DNA of 45,478 nucleotides from a virus: positions 1 to 45,478 of IMG/VR virus record IMGVR_UViG_3300018476_000005; one strand, 5' to 3'. This document shows, piece after piece, positions 45,288 through 45,478 of this stretch. The position numbers were made by a program, and so were the translations under genes. Within the stretch, counting starts at the first letter, position 1. Each line of letters begins with the position of its first letter. Below the pieces are notes generated by a model, which saw only the letters and a program-made list of their open reading frames with translations, searched no databases and had not been told where the DNA came from.

Positions 45288-45478
45288 CGGATGAGCTGCC
45301 AGGTGCCGTCGCCGGGCTCCGGTGGGTCAAACAGGCCCTCGGACACCACCTTGTTCATCGCCGCGCAGGCGAAGCGGGCCATCTCCGGTTGGTCGAAGAT
45401 CCCGACGAACGCTTCCACGGTGTCAACGCCCCGGGGCTTCATGTAGACGGTGCGGCCCAGTTTGCGGCCGACACGGAA
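45284..45478 (-). CDS. Small hypothetical protein, 3' part (gene split by contig ends)
   Basis: The C-terminal part of the 72-residue gene whose start is at 147 near the left end. The portion 45356-45478 repeats bases 1-123, so joined coordinates are 147 to 1 followed by 45355 to 45284. It ends with LFDPPEPGDGTWQLIR and its stop overlaps the GTG of the small membrane protein gene (GTGA). Confidence 0.75.
   Translation of the reverse strand, partial: FRVGRKLGRTVYMKPRGVDTVEAFVGIFDQPEMARFACAAMNKVVSEGLFDPPEPGDGTWQLIR
45356..45478. repeat. Terminal direct repeat, right copy (123 bp)
   Basis: Exact copy of 1-123; see the left copy. It joins the ends of the contig into a circle within the 72-residue gene. 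Confidence 0.95.

Overview
The window is a complete, temperate, actinobacterial tailed-phage (siphovirus) genome written as a linear contig. The first 123 bases are repeated exactly as the last 123 bases, and a 72-codon gene is cut by the ends and restored when they are joined. The unit genome is therefore about 45,355 bp and was circular in the assembly. High GC, many GTG and some TTG starts, and start/stop overlaps (ATGA, GTGA, TTGA) at most gene junctions suggest a high-GC actinobacterial host. The gene families fit this: P27-type small terminase, HK97 capsid, actinophage-type RecT and exonuclease, and a large serine integrase. The exact host cannot be read from the sequence.

Layout. (1) 1-3.7 kb holds accessory genes: a beta-class DNA methylase, two secreted proteins diverging from a winged-helix regulator, small zinc and membrane proteins, and a Doc-type toxin-antitoxin pair with a palindromic operator. 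(2) 3.7-10.36 kb is the rightward early region. It is driven by four copies of a phage-specific promoter (TTGGCCGAC box, 21-22 bases, TATAGT) and carries two copies of a conserved RNA hairpin. It encodes many small proteins, a DUF932 protein and a Ku homologue. (3) 19.38-10.35 kb is the leftward early and replication operon. It runs from a tandem-HTH protein through a RecB-like exonuclease, RecT and a RepA-like ATPase to endonuclease VII, then a long run of small zinc and membrane proteins, and ends in an HNH nuclease. (4) 19.7-20.25 kb has three small rightward genes that converge on a structured intergenic segment at 20.25-20.59 kb. (5) 42.68-20.59 kb is the leftward late operon. In order of transcription it holds the large terminase, portal, protease, capsid, connectors, tail tube, frameshifted chaperones, a tape measure with an M23 domain, distal tail, tail-associated and baseplate proteins, then endolysin and collagen-like fibre. 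A rightward serine integrase sits inside it and separates the tail-tip genes from the lysis and fibre genes. (6) 42.75-45.48 kb holds the small terminase (leftward) flanked by rightward genes, including a stand-alone nucleotidyltransferase ligase, and then the junction.

How the parts work together. Exonuclease plus RecT and the RepA-like ATPase form the recombination and replication core. Endonuclease VII and HNH nucleases are likely to process DNA for packaging. TerS and TerL package DNA through the portal into an HK97 head. The integrase gives lysogeny, although no classical CI-type repressor was recognised. The most attractive unusual system is a Ku homologue together with a phage-encoded ligase-fold enzyme beside the terminase genes. 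These two could make up a phage end-joining apparatus for circularising or protecting the genome ends. Other notable elements are the repeated early promoter and leader signals, a 46-nt near-perfect GC palindrome at 15.6 kb, a leaderless integrase promoter, and the divergent regulator/secreted-protein cassette at 0.9-2.3 kb.
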